A stretch of DNA of 64,000 nt from Bradyrhizobium sp. 190 (GCF_023073415.1 NZ_JADPJL010000035.1:115924-179923), one strand, 5' to 3'; positions 53,003-61,828 are shown, counted from the stretch's first letter. A program made the numbers and translations. Notes: a model not told the origin generated them from the sequence alone.

Positions 53003-53950
53003 TCAGCTTTGGGTATGGCGCCAGACAATGTCGCGCACGGCGATCGGCTTTGGAATCAGGCCGAGCTTGTGGAAGCGATCGGCGACCGCCTGCTGCGTCG
53101 TGACAATCTCGTCGGTGACGGGGCCGATCAGGAAAGATGCGCGGTTGGCGGCGACGGTCTGGACCTCGAGCGGCACACCGGTCACCGCGGCGAGCGCGCT
53201 CGCGACCTCGGCGCGGTTGGCCTCGGCCCAGCGCGCGGCCTCCGCCAGGCCGTCGATCACCTCGCGGGTTTCCCGCACATGGGTGTTCGCAAAATCGCGG
53301 TTGGCGAGGTAGAACGAATTGGTCTTGGCGACTTCATGGGCATTGATGAGGATCCGGCCGTTCTGGCGCTTCTCGCCAATCGCAAAATATGGATCCCAGA
53401 CCGCCCACGCCTCGATGCTGCCATTGGCGAATGCCGGCCCTGCATCGGGCGGTGTCAGATAAACCGGAGTGATGTCCTCATAGGTCAGCCCGGCTTTCTC
53501 CAGCGTGGCGATCACCACGTTGTGCGCGCTGGTACCCTTGGTGAACCCGACGCGCTTGCCCTTCAGGTCGGCGAGGGTGCGAATACCGGAATTGGCGGGA
53601 ACGAGAATGCCCTGCCCGTTGGTGATCGGCGATCCCGCGACATAGACGATATTGGCGTTGGCAGCCTGCGCGAAGATCGGCGGCGTATCGCCGACCGCGC
53701 CGAGATCGACGCTGCCGGTGCTCATGGCTTCCAGCAAGGGCGGGCCTGACGTGAACTCGATCCACTTGATGCCGATCTGCTTGCCGGCGAACCGTTTCTC
53801 CAGCACAGCCTGCTGCCGCGCGATCACCAGCACGCCGGTCTTCTGGTAACCGATACGGATTTCCTTAAGGGATGCTTGCGCCTGCGCGCGCGACGATAAC
53901 GCAGCAATTGCGCCTCCAACCGACAATCCGAGAAACTCCCGACGTCTCAT
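53003..53950 (-). CDS. Second SsuA-type sulfonate-binding protein, Tat signal
   Basis: The 315-residue protein starts MRRREFLGLSVGGAIAAL, a twin-arginine signal, in contrast to the Sec signal of its neighbour. The mature part (LKEIRIGYQKTGVLVIARQQ, WIEFTSGPPLLEAMSTGSVD, GDTPPIFAQAANANIVYVAG) is clearly SsuA-like. Start at 53950 is supported by AGGAG upstream. It lies 22 bases before ssuA. It may have a different sulfonate preference; which is unknown. Confidence 0.9.
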   Translation of the reverse strand: MRRREFLGLSVGGAIAALSSRAQAQASLKEIRIGYQKTGVLVIARQQAVLEKRFAGKQIGIKWIEFTSGPPLLEAMSTGSVDLGAVGDTPPIFAQAANANIVYVAGSPITNGQGILVPANSGIRTLADLKGKRVGFTKGTSAHNVVIATLEKAGLTYEDITPVYLTPPDAGPAFANGSIEAWAVWDPYFAIGEKRQNGRILINAHEVAKTNSFYLANRDFANTHVRETREVIDGLAEAARWAEANRAEVASALAAVTGVPLEVQTVAANRASFLIGPVTDEIVTTQQAVADRFHKLGLIPKPIAVRDIVWRHTQS

Positions 53951-54427
53951 TCCATATCTCCTGACGATCATGCGCGCGTCGTCGCGCGACCATGCGATGT
54001 CAGAATGATGGGACCGTCGCTCCAGACTGTCGAGCGCCTGCAGAAAATAACGACGCGCGTTCTGTCATTCGACAAAGACACAATGCATTTATTGTTGGAC
54101 GAATGATTGCGACGATATTTTTTCCCGCACACGCGATCGGAACCGCATTCAACGCCTCACGGCGCTGTGAATTTGTCTGCCGATCGCTTCGCGCAGCGAA
54201 AGTTCGACGACACGATTCACGAGCTAATTGCTGCACAGTATTTAAGCGCCAGCTACACTGCATGCGATTTCGTTTCACGACAATGAATTCGAACGAATGA
54301 TTCATTGCGACCTCGCAACGCAATTCAGTCAGCCATTTCATTGACTGCGTTTCGGTCGCTCGTAGGCTTCGTGCACCGCTGATTGCGCCCACGCAATGCA
54401 GCGGATGAAACGAGAAAGATCAAAAAC
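53951..54427. promoter_or_regulatory. Divergent control region of the ssu operon and a third binding-protein gene
   Basis: No gene is visible in these 477 bases, which are poorer in G and C than the flanks. A large dyad lies at 54066-54105: outer arms CATTCG/CGAATG and inner arms ACAAT/ATTGT. Promoters for both directions are expected here. No named regulator site (such as CysB or Cbl) could be identified by eye. Confidence 0.45.
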
Positions 54428-55414
54428 ATGAATGCAACCAAACTTGAATCGCGCGCCCGCGCACGTCTCCGTCGCATCGGCACCACGTTGTTCAGCGCCG
54501 CGATGGGCGTGGCGATTACCGCATCGGCGCTGGCCGCGGACACGGTGACGCTCCGCGTCGGCGACCAGAAAGGCGGCAACCGTTCCTTGCTCGAAATCTC
54601 AGGCTACGCGAAGGATTTGCCCTACAAGATCGAATGGTCGGAATTTCCTGCTGCTGCGCCGATCCTCGAAGCGCTGAACGCAGGTGCGCTGGATGTCGGC
54701 TATACCGGCGATCTCTCGTTCCTGACGGTGTATGCGGCCGGCGCCCCGATCAAGGCCATCGGCGGCATGCGCTCCGATGCCAGGACGCAGGCCATTCTGG
54801 TTCGCCAGGATTCGCCGATCAAGACCTCCGCAGACCTCAAGGGCAAGCGTCTGGCCGGAACGCGCGGCGGCTGGGGCCAGTTCCTGATCGATGCGACGCT
54901 GGAGAAGGCCGGATACAAAATCGACGACGCGACCTTTGCGCCGCTCGGGCCGGTGGATGCGAAGATCGCGCTGGTCGCCGGCTCGATCGACGCGTGGGCG
55001 GTGTGGGAGCCCTACGTGTCCTATGCAACGCTGAAGGACAATGCCCGGGTCGTTGCCAATGGCGAGGGCTTGACACCGACCGTCACCTTCATCGTCGCTT
55101 CCGATAGCGCCATCGCCACCAAGCGCGCGGCCGTGCAGGATCTCGTGCAGCGGCTCAACAAGGCGCGACTATGGTCGCTGGATCATCTGCCCGAATACGC
55201 CAGGAACACCGCCGAACTCACCAAGCTTCCCGAAGACGTGCTGCTGAGCGCCTACAAGGCGCAACGCACCAGTCCGATCGCGATCGACGAGAACATGGTC
55301 AGGGAGGTTCAGGAAGCTTCCGACCGCGCCACCCGCTACGGGATCCTGGCGAAGAAGCTCGACGTCAACAAGGCGGTCGATCGCAGCTTTACGGCGGCTG
55401 TAAACTCGAACTGA
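54428..55414 (+). CDS. SsuA-like sulfonate/nitrate-type substrate-binding protein
   Basis: The 328-residue protein has a signal peptide with a long N-region (about to ITASALAADT), then VTLRVGDQKGGNRSLLEISG, IEWSEFPAAAPILEALNAGA, VGYTGDLSFLTVYAAGAPIK and KRLAGTRGGWGQFLIDATLE. It belongs to the SsuA/THI5-like family. The ATG at 54428 is preceded by GAGAAAG. It is transcribed away from the ssu operon and ends in a hairpin shared with the convergent LLM gene. It may be an alternative receptor for the same permease. Confidence 0.88.
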   Translation: MNATKLESRARARLRRIGTTLFSAAMGVAITASALAADTVTLRVGDQKGGNRSLLEISGYAKDLPYKIEWSEFPAAAPILEALNAGALDVGYTGDLSFLTVYAAGAPIKAIGGMRSDARTQAILVRQDSPIKTSADLKGKRLAGTRGGWGQFLIDATLEKAGYKIDDATFAPLGPVDAKIALVAGSIDAWAVWEPYVSYATLKDNARVVANGEGLTPTVTFIVASDSAIATKRAAVQDLVQRLNKARLWSLDHLPEYARNTAELTKLPEDVLLSAYKAQRTSPIAIDENMVREVQEASDRATRYGILAKKLDVNKAVDRSFTAAVNSN

Positions 55415-55428
55415 TGGCCCGCGCCACG

Positions 55429-55461
55429 GGCGCGGCGCGATCCCTCCCATCGCGCCGCGCC
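55429..55461. terminator. Perfect 13-base hairpin between convergent genes
   Basis: Arms at 55429-55441 and 55449-55461 pair perfectly around a 7-base loop. It sits between the stop codons of two convergent genes, so it likely terminates both transcripts, although no long T-run is present on either side. Confidence 0.6.
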
Positions 55462-55483
55462 TGGCTCGACATCCGCGGAAGCG

Positions 55484-56692
55484 TTATTCCGCCGCCACCT
55501 TCTGCGTCGGCGCGACGTTGATCGCGAGCTTACCGTAACGATCCCTAAACGCTTCAGTATCGATCTCTTCGAGCTGGATCGCCCCGCTCATCACGCCCTT
55601 CTTCCACGCGTCATGCTCGGGGTCGTTCTGGAACTCCGGCATCACCTCTTTAGCGAACAGCTCGAGCGACCCGCAGATATGCTCGTGGGTGTTCTTGCCA
55701 GCCTGGTTTAGCAGGATCACCTGATCGATATGGGAAGAGCGGAAGCGCCGCAGCTTTTTGCGGATGGTTTCCGGCGATCCGATCAGGCCGCCGCGCAGCG
55801 CCGCTTCCTGCGCCTCTGGATTGTCGCGCTTCCACTTGTTGTACTCGTCCCACATGTTGACGGTGCCGGGGTCTGGACGCTGCCGGTTCTGCGAGGTGCC
55901 GTAATAGCGCAGTGCGAACTGGAAGAAGGTGGCGCCGTCGGCACGGGCGCGCGCCTCCTCGTCGGTCTTGGCGCACATGAAGAACGACACCAGCGCCATG
56001 TTCGGGTTGATCTCGTAGTCCGCGAGCTTCTTCAGCCGCTTGGTGATCGCGTTGTAATAGGCGTGCACCCAGGCATGCGCCGCTTCCGCGCTGACGAACT
56101 GGAAGCCGAGCGCGCCAAAGCCGTTCTCGCCGGCGCGCTCGATGGTCGGCAATTGCGAGCAGGCCATCCACAGCGGCGGATGCGGCTTCTGCACGGGTTT
56201 TGGCACCACGTTGCGCAGGGGAATGTCGAAATACTTGCCATGATGCTCGGTGCCCACTTTCGTGAACATCGGAAAGATCGCCTGAACCGCTTCCTCGAAC
56301 ACTTCGCGCTTGGTTTCCATGTCGCGGCCGAACGGCGTCAGTTCGGTGATCGACGCGCTTTCGCCCATGCCGAATTCGCAGCGGCCATTGCTCAGGAGAT
56401 CGAGCACCGCAACCCGTTCCGCAACCCTGGCAGGATGATTGGTGGTGAGCTGGAAGATGCCGTGCCCGAGCCGGATCTTCTTTGTGCGCTGGCTGGCCGC
56501 GGCGAGGAACGATTCCGGCGCGGGCGAGTGCGAATATTCCTCGAGGAAATGATGTTCCACCACCCAGGCGTGGTCATAGCCGAGCCGGTCGGCGGTCTCG
56601 AGTTGGGTCAGCGCGTTCTGGTAGAGCCGGAGCTCGTCGCCCTCCTCCCATGGGCGCGGCAGTTGCAGCTCATAAAAGATGCCGAATTTCAT
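55484..56692 (-). CDS. LLM-class flavin-dependent monooxygenase
   Basis: The 402-residue protein is luciferase-like: MKFGIFYELQLPRPWEEGDE, AWVVEHHFLEEYSHSPAPES, NGRCEFGMGESASITELTPF and PKPVQKPHPPLWMACSQLPT. It uses reduced flavin to oxidise an unknown substrate. The ATG at 56692 follows GGGAGGCGTC. It is next to the sulfonate genes, but its class is different from SsuD (closer to the alkanal monooxygenase-type LLM proteins), so a role in sulfur recovery is only a guess. Confidence 0.88.
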   Translation of the reverse strand: MKFGIFYELQLPRPWEEGDELRLYQNALTQLETADRLGYDHAWVVEHHFLEEYSHSPAPESFLAAASQRTKKIRLGHGIFQLTTNHPARVAERVAVLDLLSNGRCEFGMGESASITELTPFGRDMETKREVFEEAVQAIFPMFTKVGTEHHGKYFDIPLRNVVPKPVQKPHPPLWMACSQLPTIERAGENGFGALGFQFVSAEAAHAWVHAYYNAITKRLKKLADYEINPNMALVSFFMCAKTDEEARARADGATFFQFALRYYGTSQNRQRPDPGTVNMWDEYNKWKRDNPEAQEAALRGGLIGSPETIRKKLRRFRSSHIDQVILLNQAGKNTHEHICGSLELFAKEVMPEFQNDPEHDAWKKGVMSGAIQLEEIDTEAFRDRYGKLAINVAPTQKVAAE

Positions 56693-56876
56693 GACGCCTC
56701 CCAAACCGCTTGTTGTTTTCGGTCAGTGTATTCGCCATGCATCCCAAGTCCAGCCTCGACCGCGAAACAGCAATTCCGTGGCGCGGAAGCAGCCTTGCAT
56801 GGAACGCGCGAATGGTTAGCTTTACGCTTCCGTTGAGTCGCGGCCTTCCGCCCGCTCTTCTCTCCGTCTGGACCCC

Positions 56877-57992
56877 ATGACCACGTTCACGCCGCATCAG
56901 GATTCCGCGCTGAAGGCCGTTGCCGACTGGCTGAAGGCCAAGCCCGGCAGGGGCGGCACGCCGCCGGTATTCCGGCTGTTCGGCTATGCCGGCACCGGCA
57001 AGACCACGCTCGCGCGCCACATCGCCGAAGGCGTCGATGGCGAGGTGAAGTATGCCGCCTTCACGGGCAAGGCGGCGCTGGTGATGCGCAACAAGGGTTG
57101 CGACAACGCCTCCACCATTCACTCGCTGATCTATCGCGCCAAGGAATCCGGCGTCGAGCAGCCGAGCTTCGAACTGTGGGATGACGCGCCCGCGTCCAAG
57201 GCAAAACTGATCGTGATCGACGAATGTTCGATGGTCGATGCCGAACTCGGCCGCGACCTGATGTCGTTCGACTGTCCCCTGCTAGTGCTTGGCGACCCCG
57301 CGCAATTGCCGCCGATCCAGGGCGGCGGCTTCTTCACGGATTGCGAGCCCGACGCGATGCTGACCGAGGTGCATCGCCAGGCGCAGGACGACCCGATCGT
57401 TCGGATGTCGATGGATATCCGCGAGGGCCGCGAACTCGAAATCGGCCGCCATGGCGAGAGCGAAGTGGTGCCGCGCAGCGAACTCGATCCGGACCGCGTG
57501 ATGAGCGCCGACCAGGTGCTGGTCGGGCGCAACAACACCCGCCGTGCCTACAACATGCGCGTTCGCCAGAAACAGAACATCGAGGATCCCTTTCCGGTGG
57601 CCGGCGACAAGCTGGTCTGCCTGCGCAACAACCGCAAGAAGGGCCTGTTCAATGGCGGGCTGTGGCGGGTGAAGTCACGCACCCAGCCGCGGACGAAATC
57701 AAAAATCCTGACCATGCGGCTCTCGCCCGACGAGGAATTCGGCCACAAGGTCACCAAGGTCTCGGTGCGCCATGATTGCTTCGAGGGCGGCATCGAGGCA
57801 ATCCCGTGGGACCAGCGCAAGCCCTATGACGAGTTCGACTACGGCTACGTGCTCACCGTGCACAAGTCGCAGGGCTCGCAATGGGACGACGTGGTGCTGT
57901 TCGACGAAAGCTTTGCGTTCCAGGACAGTCGGGCGAGATGGCTCTACACCGGCATCACACGCGCGGCGAAGCGGCTGAGCGTGGTGGTGTAG
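56877..57992 (+). CDS. RecD-like ATP-dependent DNA helicase
   Basis: The 371-residue superfamily 1B helicase has Walker A FGYAGTGKTTLARHIA, motif II VIDECSMVDAEL, motif III LGDPAQLPPIQGG, and C-terminal motifs VLTVHKSQGSQWDDVVLF and WLYTGITRAAKRL. It is about half the length of RecD2, holding only the two RecA-like domains. It probably works on DNA ends or displaced strands; it also resembles short helicases often found in phage. No phage genes are near. Confidence 0.88.
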   Translation: MTTFTPHQDSALKAVADWLKAKPGRGGTPPVFRLFGYAGTGKTTLARHIAEGVDGEVKYAAFTGKAALVMRNKGCDNASTIHSLIYRAKESGVEQPSFELWDDAPASKAKLIVIDECSMVDAELGRDLMSFDCPLLVLGDPAQLPPIQGGGFFTDCEPDAMLTEVHRQAQDDPIVRMSMDIREGRELEIGRHGESEVVPRSELDPDRVMSADQVLVGRNNTRRAYNMRVRQKQNIEDPFPVAGDKLVCLRNNRKKGLFNGGLWRVKSRTQPRTKSKILTMRLSPDEEFGHKVTKVSVRHDCFEGGIEAIPWDQRKPYDEFDYGYVLTVHKSQGSQWDDVVLFDESFAFQDSRARWLYTGITRAAKRLSVVV

Positions 57993-58008
57993 TCCGAAAG
58001 CGGCAGCG

Positions 58009-58053
58009 TTCCCCGGATGCTGCGCAGCACGAAGTGATGCGCTGCTGATCCGG
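58009..58053. repeat. Intergenic inverted repeat (first part of composite element)
   Basis: CCCCGGAT at 58009-58016 pairs with ATCCGGGG at 58046-58053; further imperfect pairing lies inside (GCTGCGCAGCA and TGCGCTGC). It adjoins a second dyad at 58075-58143. Together they look like a REP-type intergenic element. Confidence 0.6.
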
Positions 58054-58074
58054 GGTCCACAAGCGGCCGGCAAT

Positions 58075-58143
58075 AGGTCCCGGCTCTGCGGAGCAGCGTT
58101 GCCGGACGATGCTTCGCATCGCCTAGGCTGCACCGCGTCCGGG
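58075..58143. repeat. Intergenic inverted repeat (second part of composite element)
   Basis: GTCCCGG at 58075-58081 pairs with CCGGGAC at 58137-58143. The interior contains smaller palindromes (CTCTGCGGAGCAG, GATGCTTCGCATC). This fits a dispersed Bradyrhizobium-type repeat, though only one copy is seen here. Confidence 0.55.
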
Positions 58144-58152
58144 ACGCGAGAC

Positions 58153-59841
58153 CTACTTCCCCGCCACGAAGTAAAAATCCTCGCGCCCCGGCAACGATCC
58201 GTAGGTGAATGGCTGCTGCGTGCGATTGGTGGCCTTCCAGACGTCGTCGCGGACGATGTCGAACAGCTTTCGCACCTCGATCTTCGGTTCCTTGATGACG
58301 CGCGCGAGCACCGTGGCGAACGGGCTGTTGGCGGAATCGCCATCAAGTGCAGTCTCGCCGTGCTTGGCAGCATAGACCACCATGAAGCCGGCTTCCGGCT
58401 CGATGTTGGAGAAACCGCGGTTGACCAGCTTTAGCGCAATCGTCCGCTGCATGGTCTTTTCGAATGGGTTGTCGCGGCAGGCGTCGAGCATCACCAGGCG
58501 CAGTTTCCGCGCGCCGGCAACGGATGCGATCACCTGTTCAAGGGCGACCGCCTGCGTCTCCGCGTCGCTGTCGGCCTTCAGCCTGGCATCGACGGGGATC
58601 AGATAATTCACGCCGCCGATTTCCATGCCGTGACCGGCATAATAGACGACAGCCCAATCCGCCTTTTCGGCTTCCAGGCCGAATTCGTGCAGGGTGGCGA
58701 AGAATTTATCCCGGCTGAGATCGGGCGCCAGCGTCACCGTGGCAAAGCCGAGTTCGCGAAAGGTCGACGCGATCAGTTTGGCGTCGCGCGTCGGATTGGC
58801 CAGCGGGGCAGCATTCCTGTAGGCACCGTTGCCGACGATCAGCGCGACCTTGCGCGGCCCCGCTGGTTGTGGCGTCGGCGCGGCCGTGCCGAGCAAGGCT
58901 TCCAGCCGCTCCTTGGCGACGGCACGCGCAAGCGTGGTGTCGATGTCCTCGCGCCGCGCCTGCACGGCGTTGGCCGCCAGGCGATAGTCGGCACGTGCGG
59001 CGGCGAGGTTGCGGCGTTTCTCGAAAAGCTGCCCGCGGCCGACATAGGCGCGAACGTAGTTCGGATTGATCTTGAGCACCTGGTTGTAATCGTCGAGAGC
59101 GGCATCGAGATTGCCCTTGCCGAGATAGGCATTGCCGCGGCTGGTCAGCCCGTAAACATTGTTCGGCGACTTCGCCAACGCCGCATTGCAGTCAACGAGC
59201 GCGTCATCGAACCTGCCCATGCCGGTGTAGGTAACGCACCGGTAGGCCGGAACTTGCGGACCGTCGGGATTGACCTTTTGCGCCTCGGCGAAGTCGGCGA
59301 GTGAGGCTTCGTACCGCTTCATCAATCCTTGCAGACGGCCCCGATTGTAGTGGTGCAGGTATCGGCTCTGATCATTGAAGATGTATTTGACCGCCAGGTT
59401 GAACTCATCGAGCGCGCGCTGCAGCTCTCCCCTGCGCATGAAGATCAGGCCGCGGTTGTTGTAGGCACTGCCGTAAGTCGGACGCAACTGCAGGCACAGA
59501 TCATAGTCGGCAAGCGCACGCTCGTCGTCGCCCCTGTAGCTGTAGGCGATGCCGCGCGCGTTGATGACGTTGATATTCTGGGGCGCGATCTCGTGGGAGG
59601 CGGTGAACGCCGCGATCGCGCTATCGTAATCGCGCTTCTTCACCAGGGAGTCGCCGCGAAACCAAAGCGCGGCAGCCCGGGAGGGGCCGGTGATTTTCTC
59701 GTCGGCGATCACGCTCTCGCAGGCCGCCAGGCGTGCTGTGGGTTCCGCTGTGGAATTTCGGCAGGTTTCGACGTCGCCGGCGGCCCGCGCGGGGCCGGCG
59801 GTGGCAAGCATGAGGAGACCCAACAACAAGGCCTGCAACAT
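58153..59841 (-). CDS. Exported TPR-caspase (peptidase C14, orthocaspase-like) protein
   Basis: The protein of about 562 residues has a signal peptide (LQALLLGLLMLATAGPARAA), then about six tetratricopeptide repeats (residues 50-285, for example YGSAYNNRGLIFMRRGELQR and VYGLTSRGNAYLGKGNLDAA), and a C-terminal caspase fold. The catalytic dyad is visible as His404 in VVYYAGHGMEIGG and Cys455 in LVMLDACRDNPF. The start at 59841 has GGAG upstream; a GTG at 59862 is also in frame. It is expected in the periplasm or attached to a membrane. The role is unknown; caspase-like bacterial proteins process proteins in stress, death or signalling. Confidence 0.88.
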   Translation of the reverse strand: MLQALLLGLLMLATAGPARAAGDVETCRNSTAEPTARLAACESVIADEKITGPSRAAALWFRGDSLVKKRDYDSAIAAFTASHEIAPQNINVINARGIAYSYRGDDERALADYDLCLQLRPTYGSAYNNRGLIFMRRGELQRALDEFNLAVKYIFNDQSRYLHHYNRGRLQGLMKRYEASLADFAEAQKVNPDGPQVPAYRCVTYTGMGRFDDALVDCNAALAKSPNNVYGLTSRGNAYLGKGNLDAALDDYNQVLKINPNYVRAYVGRGQLFEKRRNLAAARADYRLAANAVQARREDIDTTLARAVAKERLEALLGTAAPTPQPAGPRKVALIVGNGAYRNAAPLANPTRDAKLIASTFRELGFATVTLAPDLSRDKFFATLHEFGLEAEKADWAVVYYAGHGMEIGGVNYLIPVDARLKADSDAETQAVALEQVIASVAGARKLRLVMLDACRDNPFEKTMQRTIALKLVNRGFSNIEPEAGFMVVYAAKHGETALDGDSANSPFATVLARVIKEPKIEVRKLFDIVRDDVWKATNRTQQPFTYGSLPGREDFYFVAGK

Positions 59842-60106
59842 CGGCGGAACGCTCCGGCACACGGATTTTGGTCGCGGCGCGCGACCGGCGGTTCATTGTG
59901 GAAAGACAGGCCCGCACCGGTCAAGCGTGACCGATCGCCCCTCCTTACGGCCTTGCGCGGGCGCAGCTTTATTCACGAACTCGTGTGGCGCGGGCCGTAA
60001 CAATCCGCGGCCAGGGCCGTATCTTGGGCATCGGAGAGAGTTGAGCCGATTGCGAAACGCCGATCCCGCTCTAGACTGCCCCCAACCATTGCCGAAAGAG
60101 GAAACC

Positions 60107-60826
60107 ATGTCCCCTCGCCATCTCAGCCGCCTGTCGCTGTGCGCTGCCGCCATCGGCGCGCTGGCCATCGCCGCTGTTACCATCAGCCCCTCGCGCGCCT
60201 CGTCGGAAGCCGTCATCATTCCGCCGCCCGCCGTCGACGTTCAGGCCGCTGACGGCATCCAGACCGCCGTGATCGCCGGCGGCTGTTTCTGGGGCGTGCA
60301 GGGCGTGTACCAGCACACCGCCGGCGTGCTCAACGCGGTGTCCGGCTATTCCGGCGGCAGCAAGATGACCGCGAACTACACCATGATCGGCACCGGCACG
60401 ACGGGACACGCCGAGGCGGTCGAGATCAAATACGATCCGAAGAAAATCAGCTACGGCAAGATCCTGCAGATCTTTTTCTCCGTCGTGCACGATCCGACGC
60501 AATTGAACCGCCAGGGCCCGGACACCGGCACGCAATATCGCTCGGCGATCTTCACTGCCAATGACGAGCAGAAGAAGGTGGCGGAGGCCTATATCGCCCA
60601 GCTCAACGCCGCCAAGGTCTACAAGAAGCCGATCGTGACCAAGGTCGGCCCGCTGCAGGCGTTCTACGCGGCGGAGGACTATCACCAGGACTACCTGACG
60701 CTGCACCCGAACCAGCCCTATATTGTCTTCAACGACATCCCGAAGGTCGAGAACCTGAAGAAGATCTTCGCGGAGAACTATATCGAGAAACCGACGCTGG
60801 TGAGCAAGGCGAAGGCCACCAATTAA
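60107..60826 (+). CDS. msrA: Peptide methionine sulfoxide reductase MsrA, exported form
   Basis: The 239-residue protein begins with a signal peptide (LSLCAAAIGALAIAAVTISP) and then the MsrA domain: IAGGCFWGVQGVYQHTAGVL with the catalytic Cys, VSGYSGGSKMTANYTMIGTG, HAEAVEIKYDP and YHQDYLTLHPNQPYI. It reduces methionine-S-sulfoxide, here probably in the periplasm. AGAGGAAACC precedes the ATG at 60107. msrB follows after 9 bases with its own AGGAGG. Confidence 0.93.
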   Translation: MSPRHLSRLSLCAAAIGALAIAAVTISPSRASSEAVIIPPPAVDVQAADGIQTAVIAGGCFWGVQGVYQHTAGVLNAVSGYSGGSKMTANYTMIGTGTTGHAEAVEIKYDPKKISYGKILQIFFSVVHDPTQLNRQGPDTGTQYRSAIFTANDEQKKVAEAYIAQLNAAKVYKKPIVTKVGPLQAFYAAEDYHQDYLTLHPNQPYIVFNDIPKVENLKKIFAENYIEKPTLVSKAKATN

Positions 60827-60835
60827 GGAGGATAG

Positions 60836-61246
60836 ATGTCCGACACCAAAACATCCGGCAAGGTCGTCAAGAGCGAGGCCGAGTGGCGCAAGGAGCTGTC
60901 GCCGATGCAGTACGCCGTGCTGCGCGAAAAGGCGACCGAGCGGCCGTTCTCCGGCGAATATGAGCACGAGCACCGCAACGGCACCTATACCTGCGCCGGC
61001 TGCGGCCAGACGCTGTTCGAATCCGATGCCAAGTTCGACTCCGGCTGCGGCTGGCCTAGCTTCACCGCACCTGCCGTGGACAGCCATGTCGACGAGGAGC
61101 GCGATGCCAGCCACGGCATGATCCGCACTGAAGTCTTGTGCTCGAAATGCAACGGCCATCTCGGCCACGTCTTCCCCGATGGCCCCGGCCCGACCGGCCT
61201 GCGCTACTGCATCAACTCGGCGGCCTTGAAGCTGCAGCCGAAATAG
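60836..61246 (+). CDS. msrB: Peptide methionine-R-sulfoxide reductase MsrB
   Basis: The 136-residue protein has two zinc-binding CxxC motifs (TCAGCGQTLF and LCSKCNGHL), GCGWPSFTAP and the catalytic cysteine in GLRYCINSAALKL. It has no signal peptide and should act in the cytoplasm, unlike MsrA upstream. It reduces methionine-R-sulfoxide. TAAGGAGG lies just before the ATG. A terminator follows at 61275. Confidence 0.93.
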   Translation: MSDTKTSGKVVKSEAEWRKELSPMQYAVLREKATERPFSGEYEHEHRNGTYTCAGCGQTLFESDAKFDSGCGWPSFTAPAVDSHVDEERDASHGMIRTEVLCSKCNGHLGHVFPDGPGPTGLRYCINSAALKLQPK

Positions 61247-61274
61247 TTCGAGTAACACTCGAACCTGTCTTTTC

Positions 61275-61310
61275 CCCCGCGCGACCAAGAGCTCGCGCGG
61301 GGCTTTTATT
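61275..61310 (+). terminator. Rho-independent terminator after msrB
   Basis: A perfect 10-base stem (61275-61284 with 61293-61302) around an 8-base loop is followed by CTTTTATT. It ends the msrAB transcript. Confidence 0.85.
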
Positions 61311-61350
61311 TGGTGGGACGCTTCCCGGCCTGCCCGGCGCGCAAGCAAGG

Positions 61351-61737
61351 ATGAATTTCGACATGCACATTTCCGAACGTCTGCTGCTTGGTCTAGGGCT
61401 TGCCATCCTCATCATGGAGAGCGTTGTGATCCAGCCTGCCTTTGCCGCCGAAAAGGTCTCCCTGTTCAAGGTCATCACCGCCAAGGACGAGATCGTGATC
61501 GGGATCAGCGAGGGCGATCTTGCCCAGATGGAAGGCCAGAACGCCGGCGGCATCGCCAAAATGCTGGTCGCCAAGGGCTCGATGAGCGCGTGGCAATACG
61601 CAGTGCGCAAGTCCGCCGGCGGCGATCTCGAGCAGGCGCCGCTGCACAAGATCGGCCTCATCGCCACCGAGTCCCTTCGGGTCGAGCCCTATGCAACGCC
61701 GTTGAAAGTGCTGCCGATCGACGAGATGAGGAAATAG
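61351..61737 (+). CDS. Small exported protein of unknown function
   Basis: The protein of about 128 residues has an N-terminal signal sequence (LLLGLGLAILIMESVVIQPA, cleavage likely after AFA) and then a short domain (LFKVITAKDEIVIGISEGDL, GGIAKMLVAKGSMSAWQYAV). It looks like a conserved hypothetical periplasmic protein. The start may be 61351 or the ATG at 61363; the latter has a better-spaced AAGGA. I do not recognise a family. Confidence 0.65.
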   Translation: MNFDMHISERLLLGLGLAILIMESVVIQPAFAAEKVSLFKVITAKDEIVIGISEGDLAQMEGQNAGGIAKMLVAKGSMSAWQYAVRKSAGGDLEQAPLHKIGLIATESLRVEPYATPLKVLPIDEMRK

Positions 61738-61743
61738 CGATTC

Positions 61744-61828
61744 CGTCATTGCGAGGAACGAAGCGACGAAGCAATCCATTCTTTCTTTCCGCGGTGGGAT
61801 GGATTGCTTCGCTTCGCTCGCAATGACG
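61744..61828. repeat. Dispersed palindromic repeat (GTCATTGCGAGG family), copy 2
   Basis: Same element as 48307-48392: CGTCATTGCGAGGAACGAAG at one end and GCTTCGCTCGCAATGACG at the other, with GAAGCAATCCAT and its complement inside. It lies six bases after the stop of the preceding gene. Confidence 0.88.

Noticed and set aside
56877..57992. Prophage signature from the short RecD-like helicase
   Set aside because: No structural, lysis or integrase genes are near; short helicases of this type also occur in chromosomes.
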